Assembly (NCBI GenBank): GCA_016207025.1
Contig: JACQQM010000064.1
Location: 1 to 37,731 of the forward strand
Source: Nitrospirota bacterium
Lineage (GTDB): Bacteria; Nitrospirota; Nitrospiria; Nitrospirales; Nitrospiraceae
Reading direction: 5' to 3'
DNA: 37,731 nt
Shown here one piece after another: positions 25,608 to 34,068 of this stretch (the first letter of the stretch is position 1; each line of letters starts with the position of its first letter). The notes under the pieces are model-generated. The model was not told the origin of the DNA. It was given only the letters and a program-made list of their open reading frames with translations, and did no database searches. Both the position numbers and the translations under genes were made by a program.

Positions 25608-26107
25608 GGACCTCCTGGACATCCCTCGCCCGCCGCTCCCTCCGAGGCGATGCTCGCTCGCCCCTCCGAGTCCGCCTCTTGCGTCTCGCGCGACAGGCTT
25701 TCGAGATAGCTTTGGAGCAGCAGCGCAGCCGCGACGCGGTCCACCGCTCCTTTGCGCTTCTTCCGGCTCACATTGGCCGTGATCAGCAGGTCTTCTGCGG
25801 ACCTGGTCGTCAGCCGCTCGTCCCACGCGATGACCGGAACGCTCAAGGAACGTTCCAGCGTTTCAATGAGCCGCTGTACACTTTCGGCTTCCGGCCCCAC
25901 GCGGCCGTCCAGCCGGAGCGGCATCCCCATCACCACTTCGCGGACATCGTGCTGGCGCACCAACTGCTGAATGTGCGCCACATCCGAGTCAATCGACCGA
26001 CGCTCGTACGTTTCCAGCGGTTGAGCGAACCATCCGAGCTCATCGCTGAGCGCAAAGCCAAGGCGCTTACTCCCGGGATCGACAGCCAAGATTCGCATGC
26101 CGCTCAT
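25604..26107 (-). CDS. ruvX: Putative pre-16S rRNA nuclease RuvX/YqgF
   Basis: The 167-residue RNase H-like protein has the N-terminal ILAVDPGSKRLGFALSD (metal Asp), VVMGMPLRLDGRVGPEAE, the Glu-bearing DERLTTRSAE, and VDRVAAALLLQSYLES with the last Asp. In E. coli YqgF completes 5' end maturation of 16S rRNA, and the gene was once viewed as a Holliday-junction resolvase. After the core there is a Glu/Ala/Gly-rich tail of about 25 residues not shared by short homologues. The start is the ATG at 26107, four bases past the alaS stop; MRILAVD at 26098 is an alternative. Its stop overlaps the mltG start by 4 bases. Confidence 0.93.
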   Translation of the reverse strand: MSGMRILAVDPGSKRLGFALSDELGWFAQPLETYERRSIDSDVAHIQQLVRQHDVREVVMGMPLRLDGRVGPEAESVQRLIETLERSLSVPVIAWDERLTTRSAEDLLITANVSRKKRKGAVDRVAAALLLQSYLESLSRETQEADSEGRASIASEGAAGEGCPGGP

Positions 26108-26111
26108 AGGT

Positions 26112-28742
26112 TCACCGTCCGACGGTCCGTTCCACCAGTTCAAACACTTTTTCCAGCGCGGCGCCTAATCGCTCCGGGTTCTTTCCGCCGGCTTGGGCCA
26201 TCTCCGGCCGCCCACCACCGGTCCCACCCACCTCAGCGGCCATGTCGCGGATCAGATCACCGGCGCGCACTCGCGACACCAAATCCTTCGTGACCACCAC
26301 AAGAAGGGAGACTTTGCCGTCATTCACCGCCCCTAACGCAATCACGCCGCTTTTCAGTTTATCCCGCAGCCTGTCCGCGAGCGCGCGAAGTTCGGCCACG
26401 TCCATCCCGTCGACGCGTTGCGCGTGCACCTGGATGCCCTGCACGGTGCGAACAAAGGCTTCTTCCTTCGTGCCACTGGCCAACCGGAGTTTGACCTGTT
26501 CCAGCTCGCGTTCTTTCTCTTTCAGCAGGGCCATCAATTTTCGTGTTTTTGCGACAAGTTCTGACGGACCCACCTTGAGCAGCTCCGACAACTCGCGTAC
26601 GTCAGCCTCAAGCCGCTTGAGCTCCGCCAGCGCTCCGCCGCCAGTCAGAGCCTCGATCCGCCGGACCCCGGCCGCGACGCCGGTCTCCGACACCACCCGA
26701 AACACACCGATCTCTCCCGTGTGACGGCAGTGGGTGCCCCCGCACAGTTCCTTGCTGAAGGAGTCGATGCTGACGACCCGCACCTGCTCTCCGTATTTGT
26801 CTCCGAAAAAGGCCAACGCCCCGGATGCCACCGCTTCCTGCACACCCATGACGTCGCTTCGGACCGCATCGTCTCGACGGACCCGTTCGTTCACCAGGGA
26901 TTCGATCTCGTCGATGTCCCGCGAGGTGAGCGGCTTGAAATGCGCGAAGTCGAAACGCAAACGGTTGGGCGCCACGAGAGATCCGTATTGTTTGACGTGG
27001 GGGCCTAAGATCTCCCGCAAGGCGGCATGCACAAGATGTGTGGCGGTATGGTTCCGGGCCGCATCCTGGCGAGTCGCTACGTTCACCGAAGCCTCCAGAC
27101 GCTCCCCCTCGCGGACTCGGCCTACCCGCACAATACCTTTGTGCAGGATCAGGTTCGGCAACGGCTTCGTGGTGTCAAGAATCTCGATACGACCCCCCGG
27201 CCCGTTGAGTACACCCCGGTCGCCGACCTGCCCTCCCCCCTCCGGATAGAACGGCGTCACGTCAAGCGCCAGTTCAACCTCCTCACCCTCGACGGCTTCC
27301 TTGACCAATCGGTCGCCTTTGAGAATGGCCTGGACGACGCCCTCCCCTGCAAACTGCTCATATCCGACAAAGCGACTGCTTCGAATCCGGCTCGCCACCT
27401 CGGCAATGAGCGGCTTGGCCGCGGCGACTTCGAAACCGGCTGTTTTTCTGGCTCGGTCCCGCTGCTCCTCGAGCGCACGTTGAAACCCGGCTTCGTCGAG
27501 CCGGATCGCCTGCTCCCGACAGGCTTCCTCGATCAGATCCAGGGGAAATCCGTACGTGTCGTACAGCTTGAAGACATCGGTGCCGGCGAGCACAGCCTGA
27601 CCTGAGGCCCGAGCTTTGGCCACCATCTCGTTGAGGATCGGCAGACCCTGATCCAGCGTGGAGATGAACCGTTCCTCTTCCCTCTGCGTGACCTCTCCGA
27701 TCGTGCCTTTCGCAGTTTGCAGCTCGGGATACGCCGCGTTCATCAGCTCGACGACAGTCCCCGTCATCTCATGCAGGAATGGTTCGGCAATCCCCAGCAG
27801 GCGGCCGTGCCTGGCGGCTCTCCGGAGGATGCGCCGCAAGACGTACCCTCGTCCCTCGTTGGATGGAAGCACACCGTCGGCGATCAAAAACGTAATGGCC
27901 CGGAGATGGTCCGCAATCACCCGCATGGAACGATCACCGATGGAATCCTTCCCGTAGCGACGCCCGGTTCGGTTTCCGATTGAGGCCAGGATCGGCTTGA
28001 AGAGATCGCTGTCGTAGTTGCTGTGCACCCCTTGCGCCATCGCCGCCAGTCGTTCCAAGCCCATCCCGGTATCGATGCTCGGCTTGGGGAGCGGCCTGAG
28101 CGTCCCGCCGGCGTCGCGGTCGTACTGCATGAAGACGAGGTTCCAGATCTCGATGACTCGGTCGCCCGCCCCATTCGGAACGGCATCGCCAGGCACAGCG
28201 GGCCCTTGGTCATAGTGGATCTCGGAGCAGGGCCCACAGGGTCCGGTATCACCCATCTGCCAGAAATTGTCCTCCTCACCGCAGCGCACGATGCGCGCAG
28301 CAGGCATCCCGATCTTTCTCCAGAGTTCAAAGGCCTCGTCATCATCCCGAAAGATCGTGACCCAGAGCTTCTCTTTCGGCAGGCCGACGACGTTGGTGAG
28401 ATAGTCCCACCCGAACTTGATCGCATCCTCCTTAAAGTAGTCACCGAAGGAGAAGTTCCCGAGCATCTCGAAAAAGGTGTGGTGGCGGCCGGTATACCCC
28501 ACGTTCTCCAGGTCATTATGCTTGCCACCCGCCCGCATGCATTTCTGCACCGTGGCGGCTCGCTTGTACGGGAGCCGGTCTTCCCCCAGAAACACCCGTT
28601 TGAACTGATTCATGCCGGCATTGGTGAACAGGAGCGTGGGGTCCGCCTGGGGAATCAGGGGCGAGCTGGGCACAGCCGTGTGCCCGTGCTCGGCAAAATA
28701 GCGAATGAAGCCTTGGCGAAGCTCGAACGCGCTCTGGCTCAT
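26112..28742 (-). CDS. alaS: Alanine--tRNA ligase
   Basis: This class II synthetase of 876 residues charges tRNA-Ala and edits misacylated serine and glycine. It shows the standard N-terminus (MSQSAFELRQGFIRYFAEHGHTAVPSSPL), the catalytic segment with LGNFSFGDYFK, the tRNA-recognition region, the editing zinc-site residues HTATH and CGGTHCRHTGEIG, and the C-terminal oligomerisation/DHHA1 domain with a glycine-rich AEVGGTGGGRPEMAQAGG. The start at 28742 overlaps the recX stop by 4 bases (ATGA). A longer frame to 28883 would overlap recX and lacks family support. The recA-recX-alaS order is known from many bacteria. Confidence 0.97.
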   Translation of the reverse strand: MSQSAFELRQGFIRYFAEHGHTAVPSSPLIPQADPTLLFTNAGMNQFKRVFLGEDRLPYKRAATVQKCMRAGGKHNDLENVGYTGRHHTFFEMLGNFSFGDYFKEDAIKFGWDYLTNVVGLPKEKLWVTIFRDDDEAFELWRKIGMPAARIVRCGEEDNFWQMGDTGPCGPCSEIHYDQGPAVPGDAVPNGAGDRVIEIWNLVFMQYDRDAGGTLRPLPKPSIDTGMGLERLAAMAQGVHSNYDSDLFKPILASIGNRTGRRYGKDSIGDRSMRVIADHLRAITFLIADGVLPSNEGRGYVLRRILRRAARHGRLLGIAEPFLHEMTGTVVELMNAAYPELQTAKGTIGEVTQREEERFISTLDQGLPILNEMVAKARASGQAVLAGTDVFKLYDTYGFPLDLIEEACREQAIRLDEAGFQRALEEQRDRARKTAGFEVAAAKPLIAEVASRIRSSRFVGYEQFAGEGVVQAILKGDRLVKEAVEGEEVELALDVTPFYPEGGGQVGDRGVLNGPGGRIEILDTTKPLPNLILHKGIVRVGRVREGERLEASVNVATRQDAARNHTATHLVHAALREILGPHVKQYGSLVAPNRLRFDFAHFKPLTSRDIDEIESLVNERVRRDDAVRSDVMGVQEAVASGALAFFGDKYGEQVRVVSIDSFSKELCGGTHCRHTGEIGVFRVVSETGVAAGVRRIEALTGGGALAELKRLEADVRELSELLKVGPSELVAKTRKLMALLKEKERELEQVKLRLASGTKEEAFVRTVQGIQVHAQRVDGMDVAELRALADRLRDKLKSGVIALGAVNDGKVSLLVVVTKDLVSRVRAGDLIRDMAAEVGGTGGGRPEMAQAGGKNPERLGAALEKVFELVERTVGR

Positions 28743-29221
28743 ACCGGCCTGACTCTCTCCAACGTCTCCTCGATCGTCTCTTCGCTGAACCCGTGGCGCC
28801 TCAGCAGGCTCTCTCCCCGAGAGCGACTCCATGAATTCCCGACACCCAGCCTCTGCTCCAGCAGCGTGCGTGCGAGCGCGCATTCGCTCAGTTCGCGATA
28901 CACCTGCTCCACCGCGCGCGCCGCGATCACACGGTCAACCCCCTGCCCCAACAACTCGGCTTCCAGACGATCCCGCCCCACGGGGCGCCGCGCCAGCCTT
29001 GCCTGAGCCCACCGCAACGCGTAGGCCTCATCGTTGAGATACCCCCGCTCCCGGAGACGCGAGATCACGTTCTGGATTTGAGCCGATGATGCCCCCCCTC
29101 GGCTCAGGTACGCCCTCATCTGGGCTTCGGTTCGGTCCCGCCGGGCAAGGTACCGAAGGGCCGACTGCTCGATGAGGATAGCGGAGGGGACAGGAGACCG
29201 TCTAGGCTTGCAGGGAGGCAC
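28739..29221 (-). CDS. recX: Regulatory protein RecX
   Basis: The 160-residue protein binds RecA filaments and limits RecA ATPase and strand exchange. It is built of three-helix RecX repeats, with ALRYLARRDRTEAQMRAYL near residues 20-40, the central RLRERGYLNDEAYALRWAQARL, and GVDRVIAARAVEQVY at about 100. A C-terminal repeat (RRHGFSEETIEETLERV) closes it. I choose the GTG at 29221, preceded by GAGGG. The frame is open to 29284, but that part lacks family similarity. It lies about 98 bases downstream of recA, so it is probably cotranscribed, and its stop overlaps alaS by 4 bases. Confidence 0.88.
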   Translation of the reverse strand: MPPCKPRRSPVPSAILIEQSALRYLARRDRTEAQMRAYLSRGGASSAQIQNVISRLRERGYLNDEAYALRWAQARLARRPVGRDRLEAELLGQGVDRVIAARAVEQVYRELSECALARTLLEQRLGVGNSWSRSRGESLLRRHGFSEETIEETLERVRPV

Positions 29222-29319
29222 AGTGCCCTCGCGATCTGAACAGGCACGGGGCGAGAGGCTATAGGCTATAGGGAGATTAAGCACCTATTGCCCCTTGCCC
29301 CTCGCCTCGGGTCTTCAAT
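29222..29319. repeat. recA-recX spacer with short tandem repeat
   Basis: The 98-base spacer contains the tandem ggctata ggctata followed by gggagattaag. It also has C-rich runs (ccccttgcccctcgcc) facing ggggcgag across the spacer as imperfect inverted partners. No convincing terminator is seen, which fits cotranscription of recA and recX. Confidence 0.35.
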
Positions 29320-30429
29320 TCAGGACACTGCACGTCCTGTATGGGGTCGCTTGTCATCGGCGCGAGCATCCGAACGCTTGTCTTCCGGACGTGCGTCAGG
29401 CCGCTTCTCGGCTGGCCGACTCGGGAGCCCCGCCATCTCGCGCAAGCGGGCCTCGATTTCCTTGGCCACTGGCAGGTTCGCCTTCAGGTAGTCCCTCACC
29501 GCTTCTCGCCCCTGGCCAAGCCGCTCACCCTTATAGGAATACCAGGCTCCAGACTTCTCCAGCACACGTTTTTCCACGCCAAGGTCCACCAGTTCGCCGG
29601 CCTTGGAAATTCCCTCCGCAAACAGAATATCGAACTCCGCCTGCTTGAAGGGCGGCGCCATCTTGTTCTTGACCACCTTGACTCGAACCCGGCTCCCCGT
29701 GACATCCTGACCTTCCTTGATCGACTCGATCCGCCGGATATCCAAACGGACCGACGAGTAAAATTTCAGCGCGTTGCCCCCCGTGGTGGTCTCGGGGTTC
29801 CCGAACATGACCCCCAACTTCATCCGGATCTGATTGATAAAAACCACCGTGGTTTGTGACTTGGAGATGGCCGCGGTGAGCTTACGGAGCGCCTGGGACA
29901 TCAACCGTGCCTGAAGGCCCATGTGGGCGTCGCCCATCTCTCCCTCGATCTCGGCCCTGGGCACCAGCGCCGCCACGGAGTCCACGACAATGATATCCAC
30001 CGCCCCGCTCCGGACCAGCGTTTCGGCGATTTCGAGCGCTTGCTCTCCCGTATCCGGCTGTGAGACCAGCAGATCGTCCGTGTTGACCCCCAATTTTTTT
30101 GCGTACCCAAGGTCCAACGCGTGCTCGGCATCGATGAACGCCGCGACCCCCCCTGCTTTTTGCGCCTCGGCGATCGCGTGGAGCGACAGCGTGGTCTTGC
30201 CCGAGGACTCAGGGCCGAAGATTTCGATCACCCGCCCGCGGGGAAGCCCGCCCAAGCCCAGCGCAAGATCCAGCCCCAACGACCCGCTCGAGATGGCCGG
30301 CACGTCCGCCAACACCTCGGCCATACCAAGTTTCATGATGGCCCCTTTTCCGTACTGCTTTTCTATCTGGGAAAGGGCCAAATCCAGCGCGCGTTTTTTC
30401 TCGTCCTTTTCGATTGTTCGCTCGGCCAT
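29320..30429 (-). CDS. recA: Recombinase RecA with a repetitive C-terminal tail
   Basis: The 369-residue recombinase forms filaments on single-stranded DNA, promotes strand exchange and triggers SOS-type cleavage. The polymerisation helix is at about residues 1-30, Walker A GPESSGKT at 72-79, then [19 protein letters not shown], the L2-loop [29 protein letters not shown] region, and [12 protein letters not shown]. After about residue 335 the tail is made of nine-residue units related to [18 protein letters not shown] and KRPHTGRAV instead of the usual acidic end. The ATG has AAAGGAG upstream and a TATAAT about 35 bases before it. It is flanked by thpR and recX. Confidence 0.98.
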   Translation of the reverse strand: MAERTIEKDEKKRALDLALSQIEKQYGKGAIMKLGMAEVLADVPAISSGSLGLDLALGLGGLPRGRVIEIFGPESSGKTTLSLHAIAEAQKAGGVAAFIDAEHALDLGYAKKLGVNTDDLLVSQPDTGEQALEIAETLVRSGAVDIIVVDSVAALVPRAEIEGEMGDAHMGLQARLMSQALRKLTAAISKSQTTVVFINQIRMKLGVMFGNPETTTGGNALKFYSSVRLDIRRIESIKEGQDVTGSRVRVKVVKNKMAPPFKQAEFDILFAEGISKAGELVDLGVEKRVLEKSGAWYSYKGERLGQGREAVRDYLKANLPVAKEIEARLREMAGLPSRPAEKRPDARPEDKRSDARADDKRPHTGRAVS

Positions 30430-30459
30430 GGGGTCTCCTTTGGGCTACGAAGTTTGCTC

Positions 30460-30465
30460 ATTATA
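30460..30465 (-). promoter_or_regulatory. Consensus -10 box upstream of recA
   Basis: On the minus strand TATAAT occupies 30460-30465, about 31 bases before the recA ATG. The -35 position (tatgca, 17 bases away) is a poor match, which suggests activator dependence or that recA is also read from the cinA-thpR transcript. No LexA box of a known kind is recognised. Confidence 0.5.
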
Positions 30466-30491
30466 CCCGACTCACCTCATGCTGCATAGCC

Positions 30492-31106
30492 TCATTCGCC
30501 ACGCTGTGGCTCCTTCAACGGAATCTCCACGAGTCGGGTATAGACGGCTCCGGACGGGTGTAAGTCGCTTTTCATCAGGGCAACCGCGCGCACTTCGAGA
30601 GAACCCAGTTGTGCCGCGTGCGCCAATACCCCGCTCCCGCTCAACACCTTCCCCAACTCTCGAGAACGTTCCTTGATCCTGGCCAGCGTCAGGTGGGGAC
30701 TGTACGGCTTCGCCTCAGCAGGAAATCCCAACGCAGTGAGGGCTCGGTCCACTTCCGCGGCCAGGCGAACAAGGGCCTCTACGTGGCCGGACAGCCCCAG
30801 CCACAGTACCCGTGGCGCGCGGGAGTCCGGGAACGCCCCGGCCCCCCCCACTTCAACCGAGAACCGAGGCTGCGCATCCGCCGCGAGGGTAAGCGCTTGT
30901 TGAATGTCTCCGACGAGCCGCTCGTCAATATCGCCTAAGAACTTGAGCGTCAGGTGGATCGAGTCGGGCCTCACCCACTGGATGCGGACATCCTGACCGA
31001 GGCTACGGAGTTCCCGGCAGATCCGATCTTTGATCTGCTCTTGAGCCCGAGCGATCCGCTGCCGGAGCTCCAGATCGATTTCAACCGCCACAAAGGCCCT
31101 GATCAT
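30492..31106 (-). CDS. thpR: RNA 2',3'-cyclic phosphodiesterase (2'-5' RNA ligase family)
   Basis: The 204-residue protein belongs to the 2H phosphoesterase superfamily, with the two catalytic HxTx motifs HLTLKFLG (about residues 50-57) and HLTLARI (about 145-151). It hydrolyses 2',3'-cyclic phosphates at RNA ends and has reversible 2'-5' ligase activity in E. coli. The start is MIRAFVAVEID at 31106, overlapping the cinA stop by 4 bases (ATGA). An upstream in-frame ATG at 31139 would overlap cinA by more than 30 bases and is rejected. cinA-thpR-recA is a conserved gene order in several phyla. The cellular substrate is uncertain. Confidence 0.92.
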   Translation of the reverse strand: MIRAFVAVEIDLELRQRIARAQEQIKDRICRELRSLGQDVRIQWVRPDSIHLTLKFLGDIDERLVGDIQQALTLAADAQPRFSVEVGGAGAFPDSRAPRVLWLGLSGHVEALVRLAAEVDRALTALGFPAEAKPYSPHLTLARIKERSRELGKVLSGSGVLAHAAQLGSLEVRAVALMKSDLHPSGAVYTRLVEIPLKEPQRGE

Positions 31107-32401
31107 GACCGCACGCGTGCGCCAGTGCGCACCAACCACCGCCGCAACATCTCTAACGCCGCCTGTGAGGCCCGCATCTTGATCGCCTGGCGGTCTCCAT
31201 GGAAACGAAACTCCCGCGTGACGCTCCGATCGTTCTCGCCCGTATCCAGCCCCACATACACCAGCCCGACCGGCTTCATAACCGTTCCGCCGCCGGGACC
31301 GGCAATACCGGTCACACTCAATCCGACCCCGGCATGACTTCGAATGCGTATTCCTCTAGCCATTGCCGCTGCCACCTCGGCACTGACCGCCCCATGTTGA
31401 CGCATGAGGTCCTCCGGGACCCCGAGCAACTCGATCTTGGCTTGATTGCTGTAACAGACCGCGACACGGTCCAGATACGTGGAACTGCCCGGCACCTGGG
31501 TCAACCGATGCCCGATCAAGCCGCCGGTGCACGACTCGGCCACCGCGAGCCTGAGCCCCTGATCGGCCAGATACCGGCCGACCACCTCTTCCATTGTTTC
31601 AGCCCCCTCGGCATAGACGTATCGCCCAATCCGTCTTCGTACGATCCTTGTCAGACGGTCGAGTACGCTCTCCCGAGCGTTCCGGCCTGCTTTCGGCGCT
31701 TTTGGCGTGCCTGGATGGGCGCCACAGGCGGTCAAGGTCACCGTGACTCCCAGGGGGGACGCCAACAGCCCGAGCCGAACACCGCGCCCCGCCCGAACAA
31801 CTCCCTGAAGCTTCCCGTCCAGATCGGACTCAGGCAGGCCAAACGTATGAAGGACCCGGCGTTCAATGCGTTCATGCGCAGCCGATTCCGCGGCCAACTC
31901 GGGCGCGACGGCAAGGAAGAACATTTGCTCGGCTTCGGCAGGGACTCCGGGCAACGCCACGATCAAACAGCTCTTCCACGACAGACGAAAACCGGGCGCC
32001 GAGCCGACCGGATTCGCGAGCACCTCCGCTCCCTTCGGGATCAGTGCCTGACGAAGTTGCGCAGCGGTTGGAGGCCTTCCCCACGTTGCCAAACGCCGGC
32101 GCATCCCTTCCAAAGCTTCGGGCCGTCGGCTCAACGGGCACCCGGTTGCACGAGCCACCGCCTGCCGCGTGCGGTCGTCCACGGTCGGCCCCAGTCCCCC
32201 GGTCAGGACCACCACATCGGCGCGGCGAGCGGCGGTTCGAATCGCGGCGACGATATCATCCTCGACATCCCCCACCACCGATTTAAACCGAACCTCGACC
32301 CCGACTGGGCCCAGCCGTTCCGTGAGAAACAATGAATTGGTGTCCAGCCGCCCGCCCAAGAGCAGCTCCGACCCGACTGCTATGATTTCTCCGCATCGCA
32401 T
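31103..32401 (-). CDS. cinA: CinA-like protein (ADP-ribose pyrophosphatase / NMN amidohydrolase)
   Basis: The 432-residue protein has both usual CinA parts. The N-terminal MoCF/COG1058 domain shows IIAVGSELLLGGRLDTNSLFL, VLTGGLGPTVDDRTRQAVA and IVALPGVPAEAEQMF. The C-terminal NMN deamidase domain shows LAVAESCTGGLIGHRLTQVPGSS, AVCYSNQAKIELLGVP, and SVTGIAGPGGGT. Known homologues hydrolyse ADP-ribose and recycle nicotinamide mononucleotide to nicotinate mononucleotide, linking DNA ligase by-products to NAD salvage. An insertion rich in Pro, Lys and Arg near residues 230-250 precedes the C-terminal part. It heads the recA-containing run, and nadC, which makes the same product, is also in the window. 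Confidence 0.94.
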   Translation of the reverse strand: MRCGEIIAVGSELLLGGRLDTNSLFLTERLGPVGVEVRFKSVVGDVEDDIVAAIRTAARRADVVVLTGGLGPTVDDRTRQAVARATGCPLSRRPEALEGMRRRLATWGRPPTAAQLRQALIPKGAEVLANPVGSAPGFRLSWKSCLIVALPGVPAEAEQMFFLAVAPELAAESAAHERIERRVLHTFGLPESDLDGKLQGVVRAGRGVRLGLLASPLGVTVTLTACGAHPGTPKAPKAGRNARESVLDRLTRIVRRRIGRYVYAEGAETMEEVVGRYLADQGLRLAVAESCTGGLIGHRLTQVPGSSTYLDRVAVCYSNQAKIELLGVPEDLMRQHGAVSAEVAAAMARGIRIRSHAGVGLSVTGIAGPGGGTVMKPVGLVYVGLDTGENDRSVTREFRFHGDRQAIKMRASQAALEMLRRWLVRTGARVRS

Positions 32402-32459
32402 ACGAGCTGCTCAACCGATTCTCTCAAGAATCCAATGGACCATGAGAGGCAATTCCGCG

Positions 32460-33092
32460 TCATTCAATCTGCGCGAAGTCCAGGTCAAACGACACTTCTC
32501 CGCCACCAGCCGGAAAAACCGAGAGTCTGGTTTTGGCACGCAGATCGAGGTCCGCGTAGGAGAAGGAGGCCACCACCTTGGCCCGGTACGCGGGAGGATT
32601 CGGCCAGACGGAGGTGCGTGAAGCGTGGCCATCGAACCGCACCTTAATCGGCTTGATCACACGTTGTCCCTGTGCCAGCAGCAGATAGCTGTCCACGGCG
32701 AAATTTGGACGGTCGCCGAAAATCAGGACACTGATCAACAACGACCGCTCTTCAAGAATCTGACTAATATCGGCTTCGGCGGGAGTCTCGGACCGCAGTG
32801 CGAAATGGGCCGACATCACCGTGAGACCGGCCATCTTGGTCATCAGAAATCCGCGAGGTTCCAGCTTGTTGGCGGAGCCAAACCATGCATAGAGACGGTC
32901 CGGCGGGATGCGAGCGGCCGCTGCGGCTTTTCCTCTCGCAAGAGCCGCTTCAATCTGGGACTGAGTGGGGTGATCTTCGATGGCCCAGCCTGTCCCTGGC
33001 CAAACGGAGACACCCGCGCAGACCCAGAAAACCGTCTTGATACTCGCCTCCAGACTCGCCCATTTTCTCAGCAGAAACGACCCTGTGCGCAT
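32460..33092 (-). CDS. Exported hypothetical protein
   Basis: The 210-residue protein has an N-terminal signal-like segment: basic start, hydrophobic stretch at about residues 16-34, ending GTGWA followed by IEDHPTQ. The mature part contains KLEPRGFLMTKMAGL, a strand-rich region with SLLISVLIFGDRPNFAVDSYLLLAQG, and the repeated-strand C-terminus AYRAKVVASFSYADLDL and GGEVSFDLDFAQIE. I do not recognise its family. The likely location is the periplasm. A near-consensus promoter lies immediately upstream, and the inferred transcript start is only about two bases from the ATG. The stop lies about 58 bases from cinA, and the function cannot be deduced. Confidence 0.72.
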   Translation of the reverse strand: MRTGSFLLRKWASLEASIKTVFWVCAGVSVWPGTGWAIEDHPTQSQIEAALARGKAAAAARIPPDRLYAWFGSANKLEPRGFLMTKMAGLTVMSAHFALRSETPAEADISQILEERSLLISVLIFGDRPNFAVDSYLLLAQGQRVIKPIKVRFDGHASRTSVWPNPPAYRAKVVASFSYADLDLRAKTRLSVFPAGGGEVSFDLDFAQIE

Positions 33093-33100
33093 GGCGTGAG

Positions 33101-33129
33101 GCGATAGCAGATCAGTTGAGTCCTGTCAA
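33101..33129 (-). promoter_or_regulatory. Near-consensus promoter for the exported hypothetical gene
   Basis: On the minus strand TTGACA (33124-33129), 17 bases and TATCGC (33101-33106) make a good sigma70 promoter. Transcription should start near 33094, just before the ATG at 33092, so translation would be leaderless or nearly so. No ribosome site is seen before this ATG. Confidence 0.6.
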
Positions 33130-33184
33130 CGTCTCACAGGATTGTGGCCGGCCATCCAACGTCAGCACAGGGCCAATTCCCGTG

Positions 33185-33214
33185 TTGACAAACGATGGAG
33201 GGAAGTGATAGGAA
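33185..33214 (+). promoter_or_regulatory. Weak candidate promoter for the ChdC-like gene
   Basis: TTGACA (33185-33190) is a perfect -35 box. The best -10 is TAGGAA (33209-33214) at an 18-base spacer, a weak match. It lies about 50 bases before the ATG of the ChdC-like gene. Confidence 0.35.
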
Positions 33215-33262
33215 ACGAACTTCTTGTTGTAATGTTTATGCTCTGGGATGAGGGAGGGGGCA

Positions 33263-33970
33263 ATGGCCAACGCTGAGCAGTCCGCCAGGCGTCAATTCGT
33301 GAACTTCAGCTTTCATAAGGTGGATCCTGCTTGGCGCAGGCTGCCGGAAGAGGAGCGAAGCCGAGGCAAGCAGGAGTTCCTCAGGGTCGCGGAAGAGTAT
33401 ACAGCAAAAGTGATTGTCATCCCCTATACTCTGGTCGGGATCCGAGGAGATTGCGACTTCATGCTGTGGCGGATCTGCTACGAGCTGGAGCTGTTTCAGG
33501 AGATGATGTCCAAGCTGCTGGCCACGGGGCTGGGGAAATATCTCACCACACCGTATTCTTATCTCTCGATGACGAAACGCTCGATCTATGTGGACCATCA
33601 TGTGCACGAAGGACAGGAAAGCAAACGGCTGCAAGTCATTCCCGGCAAGAGCAAATACATTTTCGTCTATCCCTTCGTGAAAACGCGAGAGTGGTACCTG
33701 CTGACCAAGGCGGCCCGGCAAGGCATGATGGACGAGCACATCGAGATCGGTCACCGGTATCCGTCAGTCAAACTGAATACGACCTATTCATTCGGGCTGG
33801 ACGATCAGGAATTCGTCGTTGCCTTCGAGACGGACAAACCGGAGGACTTCCTGGACCTGGTAATGGAGCTTCGCCAGGCAGAAGCCAGCCGGTACACCGA
33901 ACGAGACACACCCATTTTCTCCTGCATTATGAAGAGCCTGAAGGAAACGCTCGACACCGTGGGCGGGTAA
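33263..33970 (+). CDS. Chlorite-dismutase-family protein, probable coproheme decarboxylase (ChdC/HemQ-like)
   Basis: The 235-residue protein has the two-lobed chlorite-dismutase fold. Diagnostic segments are YIFVYPFVKTREWY (Tyr136 and Lys140, matching the catalytic Tyr and Lys of HemQ), QGMMDEHIEIGHRY with the proximal heme ligand His159, and SVKLNTTYSFGLDDQEFVVAFET. The distal position, Arg in true chlorite dismutases and Gln in firmicute ChdC, is Leu171 by ungapped alignment to the GLDD motif. This argues against chlorite dismutation. ChdC converts coproheme to heme b with hydrogen peroxide in the coproporphyrin-dependent pathway. I use the ATG at 33263, with GGGAGGGGG upstream, over the ATG at 33248. 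No other heme genes are nearby, so function is inferred from motifs. Confidence 0.8.
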   Translation: MANAEQSARRQFVNFSFHKVDPAWRRLPEEERSRGKQEFLRVAEEYTAKVIVIPYTLVGIRGDCDFMLWRICYELELFQEMMSKLLATGLGKYLTTPYSYLSMTKRSIYVDHHVHEGQESKRLQVIPGKSKYIFVYPFVKTREWYLLTKAARQGMMDEHIEIGHRYPSVKLNTTYSFGLDDQEFVVAFETDKPEDFLDLVMELRQAEASRYTERDTPIFSCIMKSLKETLDTVGG

Positions 33971-33993
33971 TCCAAGAGTCATTGTTTTCTTCG

Positions 33994-34026
33994 GTACGGC
34001 CTTCCGTCTGAGACGGAAGGCCGTAC
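33994..34026 (+). terminator. Long perfect hairpin after the ChdC-like gene
   Basis: GTACGGCCTTCCGT, ctgag, ACGGAAGGCCGTAC forms a 14-bp perfect stem 23 bases past the ChdC stop. It is followed by agtttcaac, a weak U-tract. It could terminate the ChdC transcript or stabilise its 3' end. It sits just before the zinc-ribbon gene. Confidence 0.55.
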
Positions 34027-34068
34027 AGTTTCAACGGCGGTACATTGCGGCATGAAGGAGACAATTCC

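Noticed and set aside
28023-29006. 327-codon plus-strand frame across alaS and recX
   Set aside because: It lies opposite two recognised genes and has no protein-like motif of its own.
31199-32335. 378-codon plus-strand frame opposite cinA
   Set aside because: It lies wholly within cinA, which has clear motifs on the other strand.
33263-33970. Functional chlorite dismutase
   Set aside because: The diagnostic distal Arg is missing (Leu171), while HemQ-like Tyr136 and Lys140 are present.
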